Shown: positions 1 to 5,640 of the stretch, piece after piece
Layout of the letters: the number at the start of each line of letters is the position of its first letter
Numbering within the stretch: the first letter of the stretch is position 1
DNA from: Bacillota bacterium
GTDB lineage: Bacteria > Bacillota > Clostridia > Lachnospirales > Lachnospiraceae
Reading direction: 5' to 3'
Length of the DNA: 8,125 bases
Assembly: GCA_023460575.1 (NCBI GenBank)
Contig: JAEWPQ010000123.1
Location: 1-8,125, forward strand
Made by a program: the position numbers and the translations under genes
The notes under the pieces: generated by a model
What the model saw: the letters and a program-made list of their open reading frames with translations, nothing else
What the model was told of the DNA's origin: nothing
Database searches by the model: none

Positions 1-1
1 T

Positions 2-148
2 TTTGACCAGACCTCCCAAGAATTACTTTATTCGATTAACAATAACCTGACGCAAATCAATACATACGTTGGATTCACTGTTTCCGTTGGATTTGCTCTG
101 CTTATTGTATATATCATCATGAAGCCAGTTTTTTACTTCTTAAGGTGA
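2..148 (+). CDS. Small one-TM membrane protein, 5' end outside window
   Basis: Only the last 48 residues are visible. The frame is open from base 2 to the TGA at 146-148, and the start lies left of the window. A polar stretch rich in Asn, Gln and Thr (about residues 1-22) precedes a hydrophobic helix (about 23-41) and a short tail ending in Phe-Leu-Arg. This is a typical small single-pass membrane protein with a basic C-terminus. It lies 25 bases upstream of the coat-protein-like gene on the same strand, so it is probably part of the same phage structural operon. Minor coat proteins of filamentous phages have this size and topology, but I do not recognise the sequence. Membrane location is seen in the sequence; the phage role is inferred from context. 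Confidence 0.55.
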   Translation, partial: FDQTSQELLYSINNNLTQINTYVGFTVSVGFALLIVYIIMKPVFYFLR

Positions 149-173
149 TGGCTTTGGAAAGGAGGAAAATTTT

Positions 174-347
174 ATGTTAGCTGCTGCTTCTACGGGTGCT
201 GCTTTTTTTATCACAGAAGAAATGTTGGCACCGATTGTAACACCTATTACAGGTAATACCGCTGTTTTAATTCCGGTCGGATTAGCGATTATGGGAATCA
301 TGGTTGGTATTGGACTGATTCCACGTATTATTTATAAGTTCCTGTAA
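174..347 (+). CDS. Major coat protein-like 57-aa membrane peptide (inovirus pVIII-type)
   Basis: This 57-residue peptide is too short for most gene callers but has a strong ribosome binding site (AAAGGAGG at 158-165, 8 bases before ATG). The N-terminal part is small-residue rich and contains an acidic pair (TEE, residues 14-16). A long hydrophobic helix covers about 30-50, and the tail is basic (PRIIYKFL). An acidic or neutral N-terminus, a membrane-spanning core and a positive C-terminus describe filamentous-phage major coat proteins, whose tail contacts DNA in the virion. It precedes two secreted, membrane-anchored proteins, matching the usual inovirus order (coat, adsorption protein, small membrane protein, ATPase). 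No sequence match could be tested. It could instead be another small phage membrane protein. Confidence 0.6.
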   Translation: MLAAASTGAAFFITEEMLAPIVTPITGNTAVLIPVGLAIMGIMVGIGLIPRIIYKFL

Positions 348-412
348 TGGCTGTGAGGGATTTTCGATTGTCGGAAGTCCCTCTTTTGCTTCATTGGTGT
401 ATGGAGGTGTTT

Positions 413-1045
413 ATGTCAGTTCGTTTGGCTTTGGCTGTCCTGATCTCCGCTATCTTCTGCTTTCCCTGCTACGCTTCTTCGACTCTCCCGGCTTCTCCCT
501 CCAATGCTTTAATAAATGGTTATGATATTCCGGATTTGCCGAAAAGTGACAGCTATGCAAGCTATGCGATTATAAAGAATACGGTATCGTATTCCATGAA
601 TAAAGATTATGCAGATTATATTCTGTTTGCGTTCTTCTCTCCGCCTGCTGTCACTTATGGTGGATATGGTTTTCAAGATAATACGCTTCACTTTACAGGG
701 CATTTGGGTTGGAATTATGACGCTTTTATGTATTCTCTTTCTTTGGAAAAGTGGGTAAAACTTGGCGGTGAATATGGTCTGCTCAATAATTATGATTTAG
801 AGCGAGATAAACTTATTATGAGTACTACAACAATCGTTTATAAGGATAAACTTAAGGTATTTTATTATTATTTTCCGGTGACTTCCACGTTTGAACAACA
901 ACCCATGTTTTCTGATCTAATTCAGCTTATTTATAGGGTTGTGATTTCTCTTATTGTTGTAATTGTCCTTATTATCAGTATCCGCATTATCTTGAAAATA
1001 ATTTATAGAGTTGTTTTCTTTTATCTCAGAAAGGGGGTTTTATGA
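413..1045 (+). CDS. Secreted, C-terminally membrane-anchored protein (210 aa), probable inovirus surface protein
   Basis: The start is placed at ATG 413, which has GGAGG at 403-407; an in-frame ATG at 347 overlaps the previous stop and lacks a site. The protein opens with a signal peptide (Arg at 4, hydrophobic core, cleavage near CYA-SS at about 20-22). Then comes an ectodomain rich in Tyr, Ser and Asp, a hydrophobic helix at about 178-198, and a basic tail. It should be exported and held in the membrane by its C-terminus, as filamentous-phage minor coat or adsorption proteins are before assembly. Its first half resembles the start of the next gene's product (similar Tyr-rich segments followed by SPPAVTY versus SPTPIVY). 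It overlaps that gene by ATGA, indicating translational coupling. A truncated homologue lies at 3773-4049. Confidence 0.6.
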   Translation: MSVRLALAVLISAIFCFPCYASSTLPASPSNALINGYDIPDLPKSDSYASYAIIKNTVSYSMNKDYADYILFAFFSPPAVTYGGYGFQDNTLHFTGHLGWNYDAFMYSLSLEKWVKLGGEYGLLNNYDLERDKLIMSTTTIVYKDKLKVFYYYFPVTSTFEQQPMFSDLIQLIYRVVISLIVVIVLIISIRIILKIIYRVVFFYLRKGVL

Positions 1046-1920
1046 AACGATTTGTAATTTTGCTTTGTATGATTCTTGCCATGACTTTTCCGTCTTATGC
1101 GGATGTGAAACAGATCCCGGCTAGACCTAACATGAATGCAGAATATTACCAGTATTACGCATTGTTTTACCGTAGCAATAATTCTTCTTACTATTTGTTT
1201 TATTCTCCTACTCCAATTGTTTATGCTTCCACTAGCAGTACTTATGTTGCTTTCAGTTGGACTCCGGGGACTTCTGAGAATTGGGAGCAGTTATCGTCTT
1301 TCCCCAATATCTGGGGATATTTAACTTATCTGTCTGCTAACGGTGATATCATGACAAGTTCTGGTACGGTTAAGTATACTTCGGCTTCCGACACGGTGTT
1401 TACAGAACATGCAAAAGCGAACTTCTCTGCTTACTCGGATTATTGGGATAATTCTAGTGGCGGTGACGATGACCCAAGTCCCGGTATTATATCCGGTCTG
1501 CGTAATGTAGTGAATGCGATCTCGTCTCTCCCCGGTAAAATCGGCAATGCGATTCTTGATGTTTTAAAGTCACTCTTTATCCCGGCTGATGGATATTTAG
1601 AAGAAAAAATCAATTATCTTGTTGAACGCTTTAAGGGGGCTTTTGCTGTAACTCCGTATGATATGTCAAGCGTGTTCTCATCAGAAAAAGAACTATCTGA
1701 TATAACAGTTACCATGTACGGAACCACTGCCACAATTGTAAATATGGATTACGTGATTGAAGCATTGACAATGTTCCGTAAAGTCATACGTGGGTTCATT
1801 ACTCTCCTGCTTCTCTTCTATAATATCAATCAGTTTTTAGCTTTTATTGGTCAGGCTCCTATTACTTTGGGAGCTTTAATAGGGATTAAAAATCACATGG
1901 AACGATCAGAGGATTCATAG
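1042..1920 (+). CDS. Adsorption protein-like (pIII-type) secreted membrane-anchored protein
   Basis: This 292-residue protein starts at ATG 1042, overlapping the preceding TGA, with AAGGGGG just upstream. It has a signal peptide (1-20, FPSYA cleavage), a Tyr/Ser/Thr-rich ectodomain (about 21-135), and an acidic/Gly linker (SSGGDDDPSPG, 138-148). An amphipathic region follows (about 149-180, ending LKSLFIPADGYLEEK), then a soluble part and a hydrophobic C-terminal segment (about 250-281) with a polar tail. Flexible linkers between receptor-binding and anchor domains and a C-terminal membrane anchor are hallmarks of inovirus pIII proteins, which bind the host receptor and cap the virion. Assignment rests on architecture and position. 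Residues about 173-292 are repeated, highly conserved, in the fused remnant at 4050-4412. Confidence is moderate for the role and high that it is a real gene. Confidence 0.6.
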   Translation: MKRFVILLCMILAMTFPSYADVKQIPARPNMNAEYYQYYALFYRSNNSSYYLFYSPTPIVYASTSSTYVAFSWTPGTSENWEQLSSFPNIWGYLTYLSANGDIMTSSGTVKYTSASDTVFTEHAKANFSAYSDYWDNSSGGDDDPSPGIISGLRNVVNAISSLPGKIGNAILDVLKSLFIPADGYLEEKINYLVERFKGAFAVTPYDMSSVFSSEKELSDITVTMYGTTATIVNMDYVIEALTMFRKVIRGFITLLLLFYNINQFLAFIGQAPITLGALIGIKNHMERSEDS

Positions 1921-1931
1921 GGGGTGATGGT

Positions 1932-2174
1932 GTGATTATTAAATTTTTTATTAATATGTTCGTGGCATTTTTAGATACTCTTATCAGTGCAGTTTCCATG
2001 GTTACGTTGCCGATCGACATGATATCGGCAATAACTACGGTATCGGCAGATGGGAGTTGGGTTGTCGGCTCTGATCTTCTGCTCATATTTGCCACCTGTG
2101 TCTTTACCTGGACAACGATCAAAATTGGGATAGGTTTGGTTCTGTTCGTCTGGCGGTTACTGCCCTTTACTTAA
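1932..2174 (+). CDS. Small two-TM protein, possible pVI-like minor coat protein
   Basis: This is an 80-residue hydrophobic protein with a GTG start at 1932, 11 bases after the previous stop, preceded by AGGGGGTGATG. Two hydrophobic segments are visible: about 2-33, and about 48-75, which ends VWRLLPFT. The position directly after the pIII-like gene, the length and the membrane character match gene VI of filamentous phages, which pairs with pIII at the virion end. The RBS and first codons are preserved in the second copy at about 4411-4433, after which homology stops. That supports this being a native member of the module. The role is inferred from order, not sequence recognition. Confidence 0.5.
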   Translation: MIIKFFINMFVAFLDTLISAVSMVTLPIDMISAITTVSADGSWVVGSDLLLIFATCVFTWTTIKIGIGLVLFVWRLLPFT

Positions 2175-2194
2175 TGAATTAGGGGGTGTTAGTT

Positions 2195-2392
2195 ATGATT
2201 ATGAATAAAATTATTATTGCTCTTTTCATGTCTACATTTACACATGCTTTATGGATTTATAGTGATTACTTGGAATATAAAAAATTGGGTTATGATAGAG
2301 AAAATAACCCATTTTATGTTCCATGGATTCTTGTATTTCTTTGTTGGTTGTTACATTTGTGGTTTTGTTTTCAGGTTTTTGGTATTAGTTAA
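2195..2392 (+). CDS. Small two-TM membrane protein (65 aa), unknown
   Basis: ATG 2195 is chosen because AGGGGG at 2181-2186 sits 8 bases upstream; the alternative GTG at 2186 overlaps that site. The product has a first hydrophobic segment (about 4-20), a polar middle (YSDYLEYKKLGYDRENNPF) and a second aromatic-rich hydrophobic segment (about 44-62). It follows the pVI-like gene by 20 bases on the same strand. In filamentous phages the assembly ATPase usually comes next, and here only its C-terminal debris survives further right. This gene may be a second small virion protein or an accessory gene. Its stop coincides with the left edge of the repeat flanking the first acetyltransferase. I do not recognise the family. 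Confidence 0.45.
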   Translation: MIMNKIIIALFMSTFTHALWIYSDYLEYKKLGYDRENNPFYVPWILVFLCWLLHLWFCFQVFGIS

Positions 2393-2470
2393 ATTAAGAT
2401 TTAATGAAATATCGTACATTGATAACTTAATATTGATAGTTAGTAGTTTATGAGATAAAATAGTATCATT
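2392..2470 (+). repeat. Upstream flank of GNAT cassette 1 (homologous to 4502-4580)
   Basis: This 80-bp stretch aligns over most of its length with the DNA upstream of the second acetyltransferase. Shared blocks include AATTA-GA-TTTAA at the left, TTAATATTGA.AGTT.GTAGT in the middle and ATA.TATCA.T at the right. The middle block carries the promoter. The same block also matches the reverse complement of the downstream flank of this gene (2977-3003), so the cassette is bounded by imperfect inverted repeats. The alignment was done by eye. Confidence 0.6.
2433..2461 (+). promoter_or_regulatory. Sigma-A-type promoter for the first GNAT gene
   Basis: TTGATA (2433-2438) and TAAAAT (2456-2461) are separated by exactly 17 bases, with the start codon 32 bases beyond the -10. 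The equivalent boxes at the second acetyltransferase are also spaced by 17, and they are among the best conserved parts of the flank. This indicates independent transcription of the acetyltransferase rather than read-through from the phage operon. Confidence 0.65.
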
Positions 2471-2493
2471 AAAGGAATTCAGTGGAGGTAGAT

Positions 2494-2946
2494 ATGATTT
2501 CGATAAAAAGGGCGGAACTTGAAGATGCAGGTAAAATTACAGAAATTAAAATTCAAGCTTTTAACAAAGAAATCAATACATATCTTGGAAGAGACGGAGG
2601 ACCACCAGGTTATGATAAATTAGAATCTGAAAGTGATATTATAAAAAAACACATTGCATACAAAATTATGCTTGAAAGTGAAATAATAGGCGCTTTCTTT
2701 TTGATTCAATTAGGAAAAACTAAAATGAGGTTTGAAGATTTCGTTATTCTACCATTATATCAAGGCAAAGGATATGGTTATAATACTTTGCAAATGATTG
2801 AAAGATTATATCCTGTTATTGAAAAGTGGTATTTGTCGACACCCGTATTTAGCGTTGGGAATCAACATCTATACGAAAAATTTGGGTATTGTGAAATCAG
2901 CAGAAATGATGATGAAATAGAATATTGCAAACTAATTAATAAATAA
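2494..2946 (+). CDS. GNAT-family N-acetyltransferase (cargo gene 1)
   Basis: The product is 150 residues, starting at ATG 2494 with GGAGG at 2484-2488; an upstream GTG at 2482 overlaps this site and is rejected. GNAT enzymes transfer an acetyl group from acetyl-CoA to an amine. The fold is visible: a beta1-alpha1 start (ISIKRAELEDAGKITEI), the acetyl-CoA loop QGKGYG at 90-95 (motif A), and the C-terminal motif B signature NQHLYEKFGY at 123-132. The substrate cannot be told. Candidates are a small-molecule amine, an antibiotic, a protein N-terminus or a toxin target. The gene has its own promoter and terminator and is AT-rich. It interrupts the phage module where the N-terminal part of the assembly ATPase is missing, so it looks like acquired cargo. 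Confidence 0.9.
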   Translation: MISIKRAELEDAGKITEIKIQAFNKEINTYLGRDGGPPGYDKLESESDIIKKHIAYKIMLESEIIGAFFLIQLGKTKMRFEDFVILPLYQGKGYGYNTLQMIERLYPVIEKWYLSTPVFSVGNQHLYEKFGYCEISRNDDEIEYCKLINK

Positions 2947-2975
2947 TAATCCTATTTTAATTTATTAATCACAAG

Positions 2976-3048
2976 GCTACTAACTATAATATTAGGTTAG
3001 TGGTCTTTTTTGTATGGTTTTTATTCAACAAAACTGAAATTTAATGGA
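2976..3048 (+). repeat. Downstream flank of GNAT cassette 1 (homologous to 5108-5178)
   Basis: This aligns with the DNA after the second acetyltransferase. Both contain CTACTAAC, then TAATATTAGGTTA, then a T-rich tract, then TCAA and AAACTGAAATTT followed by ATG-AG. The left part is the terminator hairpin. The homology continues about 35 bases past the terminator, so it is more than two similar terminators. In this copy the right end reads AATGGAGGTATTATGATA, which looks like a ribosome binding site and the start of an 18-codon stub (3055-3111) ending at a TGA. Confidence 0.6.
2977..3011 (+). terminator. Rho-independent terminator after first GNAT gene
   Basis: CTACTAAC (2977-2984) pairs with GTTAGTGG (2996-3003): an 8-bp stem with one G-T pair and an 11-base loop. 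A run of six T follows (3006-3011). It lies 30 bases after the stop codon. The hairpin is A/T-rich, so its strength is uncertain. Its reverse complement matches the promoter-side flank. Confidence 0.65.
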
Positions 3049-3079
3049 GGTATTATGATAATTTTAAAAATGTTTATAG

Positions 3080-3421
3080 GATTTATCTGTTTCGGAAACT
3101 CTGTTAAGTGAAATTACTATGCAACGTAAGCAGAAAATAATCATTTTATCATCTTCGCAGGTATTTACCCGTGTTGCAAAACCACTCCGGGAACAATGTT
3201 ATGACGTTATGGAATGCCGTACATTCTTTGGACGTTGGACACGGGTAAAATGCTATGATGCAGATGATTATTGTTCTGTCATTGACAATTAGAGTCCTGA
3301 AAAGAAATTCAAGCTTCCGAAGCGTTGGGTACGCTCATTTATCCAGACTGATGATCTTAAGGAATCCTATGATACCTATGAAAAAGTTCAGCGATTGTCC
3401 AGACAGGGCTTTGCTCCATAA
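3080..3421 (+). pseudogene. C-terminal remnant of inovirus Zot/gpI-like morphogenesis ATPase
   Basis: The frame from 3080 to the TAA at 3419-3421 translates to 113 codons broken by an in-frame TAG at 3290-3292. Before the stop the peptide includes LLSEITMQRKQKIIILSSSQ, then VFTRVAKPLREQC, then CRTFFGRWTRVKCYDADDY. After the stop it continues with KLPKRWVRSF and a coiled C-terminus. This matches my recollection of Firmicute inovirus Zot-like ATPases just after Walker B (sensor-like Q, then KPLREQ). These proteins drive filamentous-phage extrusion. Both Walker motifs and the N-terminal half are absent, replaced by the acetyltransferase cassette, and a TAG lies directly upstream at 3077. It is a dead fragment. 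The family call needs a profile search. Confidence 0.6.
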
Positions 3422-3461
3422 GAATTTTGCATGAAGAAAATGGAGCGAAATGTTTGCATAG

Positions 3462-3731
3462 TCAAAGTAATTTACAACATTTTTTGTATTTTTTACCACT
3501 CCCACAAGGACAAGGCGAATTTACTGATAGTGACTTTGGTAAATACGGTTTTCTTGCCATATATCCTTGAAGATACTCCTGTTTTGAAATCCTACGTTGA
3601 GCGTATTCCGAAAAAGATCCTATCGTATCAGCGAGAATCTTCAGGTTATCGAAATCATGGGCTATAGTACTTGTCATTAGTCCTGTTGACTTTATATGAT
3701 TCATTACTAAATCTATTTGATCAACAAGCAT
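3462..3731 (-). pseudogene. SEC-C metal-binding motif protein, probably 5'-truncated
   Basis: On the reverse strand the last residues form CPCGSGKKYKKCC, a clear SEC-C zinc-binding motif as found at the C-terminus of SecA and many small proteins. Before it come about 70 mostly helical residues that I do not recognise. The ATG at 3731 has no ribosome binding site, and the frame is open upstream to beyond 3820, into DNA homologous to the phage surface gene. So the true 5' part is probably lost where the second phage copy joins, around 3770-3790. The motif is certain. Whether the fragment is expressed and what it does are unknown. It points away from its neighbours and lies between two phage remnants. 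Confidence 0.6.
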
Positions 3732-3772
3732 TGATATATTGATGAATAAAGTTTCATCTTCACTATGCGCTC

Positions 3773-4412
3773 TTGGACTTTCGTTTTCTTTTGGTTGCCT
3801 TACTCTCCGTTTTCTTTTGCTTTCCTTGTTATGCTTCTTCGGCTCTCCCGGCTTCCCCCTCCAATGCTTTATTAAAGGGGTATGATATTCCTGATCTGCC
3901 GAAAAGTGACAGTTATGAAAGTTATGCGATTATAAAGAATACGGTTTCATATTCCACAAATAAAGATTATGCGGATTATATTTTATTTGCGTTCTTCTCT
4001 CCCCCTGTTGTCACTTATGGGGGGGTACGGCTTTCAAGATGATACTCTTGATATTTTAAAATCATTGTTTATCCCGGCTGATGGCTATTTGGAAGAAAAA
4101 ATCAATTATCTTGTTGACCGTTTTAAGGGCGCTTTTGCCGTAACTCCGTATGATATGTCAAGCGTGTTCTCGTCAGAAAAAGAACTATCCGATATAACAG
4201 TTACCATGTACGGAACTACTGCCACAATTGTAAATATGGATTACGTGATTGAAGAATTGACAAAATTCCGTAAAGTCATACGTGGGTTTATTACTCTCCT
4301 GCTTCTCTTCTACAATATCAATCAGTTTTTAGCTTTTATTGGGCAGGCTCCTATTACTTTGGGGTCTTTAATAGGGATTAAAAATCACATGGAACGATCA
4401 GAGGATTCATAG
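3773..4412 (+). pseudogene. Deleted, fused second copy of the inovirus surface-protein genes
   Basis: From about 3790 to 4049 this matches the start of the 413-1045 gene (signal-peptide core, CYASS, PASPSNAL, KSDSY, NKDYADYILFAFFSPP). From 4050 to 4412 it matches the last 120 codons of the 1042-1920 gene. The equivalent of bases 689-1557 in copy 1 is missing, with a shared CTT at the join (4047-4049). A G7 run (4019-4025) has one base more than the six-base GGTGGA of copy 1 and breaks the frame. With six bases the fusion would be one open protein: signal peptide, half ectodomain, then the membrane-anchor domain. No ribosome binding site or convincing start precedes it. Scattered differences from copy 1, largely synonymous, argue against a recent duplication. 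Confidence 0.75.
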
Positions 4413-4456
4413 GGGGTGATAGTGTGATTATTATTAGTCAATCAGCTTCATCATAA
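4411..4456 (+). pseudogene. Stub of the pVI-like gene in phage copy 2
   Basis: AGGGGGTGAT.GTGTGATTATTA is shared with copy 1, giving the same ribosome binding site and GTG start (4424). Homology ends at about 4433, and the frame stops at TAA 4454-4456 after 10 codons. This marks the right edge of recognisable phage DNA in copy 2. The next 45 bases (4457-4501) contain only a weak TAGGG/CCCTA hairpin (4472-4488). Confidence 0.6.
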
Positions 4457-4501
4457 CAAAAAAATAAGAATAGGGGTCATTTCCCTACTCCTATATAGTA
4501 C

Positions 4502-4580
4502 GAATTAGAATTTAACGTATTTACTATATATTGGAAATTTAATATTGAAAGTTGGTAGTGTTTGAAATAATATAATATCA
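4502..4580 (+). repeat. Upstream flank of GNAT cassette 2 (homologous to 2392-2470)
   Basis: This is the partner of the flank upstream of the first acetyltransferase, with the same block order and the same 17-base promoter spacing. The core TTTAATATTGAAAGTTGGTA partly matches the reverse complement of the downstream flank (5109-5135), a weaker inverted repeat than in cassette 1. Confidence 0.6.
4545..4573 (+). promoter_or_regulatory. Sigma-A-type promoter for the second GNAT gene
   Basis: TTGAAA (4545-4550) and TAATAT (4568-4573) lie 17 bases apart, 32 bases before the start codon. Both boxes are near consensus and align with the promoter of the first acetyltransferase. Confidence 0.65.
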
Positions 4581-4605
4581 CTGACTAAAAAATAGGAGGT
4601 ATTTT

Positions 4606-5073
4606 ATGATACGTTTTGCAAAAAGAGAAGAATTGGAAAGGGTTAATCAGATTAGAAAACAAGTTAGCGACTTGCACGCTAATGGGCGTCCGGATATCTG
4701 CAAGAAAGATTTTAGCAAAGTACTACAAGATGAAATTTATAGTCTGTGGGAATCAGATAATTGCGATGTGTTAGTGGCAATTAGGGATCATATAATATGT
4801 GGCTTTGCTAGCGTCGAATATATTGATAAACCTTCATCTCCATATATGAATGCAAGAAGATATTATCACATAAAAGAATTTGGCGTAGATGAAAAGTTCA
4901 GACGTCAAAAGATAGCTACAGAGTTATTTGAGTTTATAAAAAAACAAGCTAAAGAAAGAAATTTTGATAAATTAGAATTAGATGTATTCGAATTTAATGA
5001 GGGAGCAGTAAAGTTTTATGAGTCAGTTGGATTTTGTACATATCGTAGATTTATGGAATATGAGTATAAATAA
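4606..5073 (+). CDS. GNAT-family N-acetyltransferase (cargo gene 2)
   Basis: The product is 155 residues from ATG 4606, with AGGAGG at 4594-4599. It is an acetyl-CoA-dependent N-acetyltransferase. Strand 4 and motif A read KEFGVDEKFRRQKIATELFE (90-109), with RRQKIA standing for the usual Q/R-x-x-G-x-G/A loop. Motif B reads NEGAVKFYESVGF (131-143), typical of GNATs. The protein shares only these family features with the GNAT at 2494; helix 1, the loops and the substrate side differ, so the two are not recent duplicates. Even so, their promoters and downstream flanks are homologous. The gene lies between the stub of the second phage copy and the chromosomal VOC gene. The substrate is unknown. 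Confidence 0.9.
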   Translation: MIRFAKREELERVNQIRKQVSDLHANGRPDICKKDFSKVLQDEIYSLWESDNCDVLVAIRDHIICGFASVEYIDKPSSPYMNARRYYHIKEFGVDEKFRRQKIATELFEFIKKQAKERNFDKLELDVFEFNEGAVKFYESVGFCTYRRFMEYEYK

Positions 5074-5107
5074 ATTCAACATTATTTGAGCTGGCAAATT
5101 AATACAA

Positions 5108-5178
5108 ACTACTAACAGTAATATTAGGTTATTAGTATTTTGTGCAGTAATTTACTCAAAAAACTGAAATTTCATGTA
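5108..5178 (+). repeat. Downstream flank of GNAT cassette 2 with degenerate terminator
   Basis: CTACTAAC (5109-5116) and GTTATTAG (5128-5135) correspond to the terminator arms of cassette 1. Here the stem is imperfect (about five pairs, ACTAA/TTAGT) and the T tract is interrupted (ATTTTGTG), so termination is doubtful. Homology to cassette 1 continues to AAACTGAAATTTCATGTAG at 5161-5179, about 30 bases from the end of the opposite-strand VOC gene. This is the right limit of the accessory region. Confidence 0.55.
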
Positions 5179-5210
5179 GAAAACTTTTTCGGTTTTGCAA
5201 CTATTCGCAA

Positions 5211-5624
5211 TTAAAAGTCACACATCAGCTCCCATTTAACTCCAAAACGGTCCTTTACAGTACCAATTATTACCATGTACGGTGGTCTTTCAAGTGGCCT
5301 TATTACCTCTCCGCCATCACTAAGTACTGAAAAGGCCTTTTCAACTTCTTCTACTGTATCAAACCCAATAATATGAATCACTTCCTTGGTAAGCTCCACT
5401 TCCGCTTCATCAGATAGATCATTCATCCTTACCTCTTGTTCGCCAAACATAATTTCGGAATGATAGACTAATGATTCCTTTGCTTCATCTGGCTGTTCCC
5501 AGCCGTTTTTTACGGCATCGGAATAATGCAATAAATTCCTTATCGTACAGCCAAAAGCTTTCTTGTATTCCTCCAAGGCATCCTCTGTCTCTCCTGAAAA
5601 GCATAATTTCTGAATAAACTTCAT
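5211..5624 (-). CDS. PhnB-like VOC superfamily protein (glyoxalase/bleomycin-resistance fold)
   Basis: The start is set at ATG 5624, with GGAG about 7 bases upstream, giving 137 residues; an upstream ATG at 5660 would begin inside a stable hairpin and code for Arg-rich filler. The pattern is that of the PhnB branch of the VOC fold. It has an N-terminal FIQKLCFSGETEDALEEYKK, a central HSEIMFGEQEVRMND strand pair, a second half with EEVEKAFSVLSDGG, and a C-terminal DRFGVKWEL. Members of this branch are small cytoplasmic dimers, usually of unknown substrate, and are not proven phosphonate enzymes. The gene follows the amidohydrolase with the hairpin element between them, and may be co-transcribed with it or have its own leader. 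Confidence 0.85.
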   Translation of the reverse strand: MKFIQKLCFSGETEDALEEYKKAFGCTIRNLLHYSDAVKNGWEQPDEAKESLVYHSEIMFGEQEVRMNDLSDEAEVELTKEVIHIIGFDTVEEVEKAFSVLSDGGEVIRPLERPPYMVIIGTVKDRFGVKWELMCDF

Positions 5625-5640
5625 ATAAATCTCCATTCCT

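Noticed and set aside
347..412. Longer N-terminus for the first secreted protein
   Set aside because: It would put 22 non-signal residues before a clear signal peptide, and the ATG at 347 lacks a ribosome binding site, whereas ATG 413 has GGAGG.
2977..3003. Integron attC-like site (AAC...GTT arms after each cassette gene)
   Set aside because: The arms ACTAAC/GTTAGT superficially recall RYYYAAC/GTTRRRY but do not fit the consensus, lack the extrahelical bases and second box pair, and are followed by a T run fitting a terminator better. No integrase is in the window.
3431..3667. 78-codon plus-strand open frame
   Set aside because: It is antisense to the SEC-C coding frame, with no ribosome binding site and a composition unlike a real protein.
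4472..4488. TAGGG/CCCTA hairpin as a terminator
   Set aside because: The stem is only 5 bp; the A-rich tract would suit the minus strand, but no minus-strand gene ends there.
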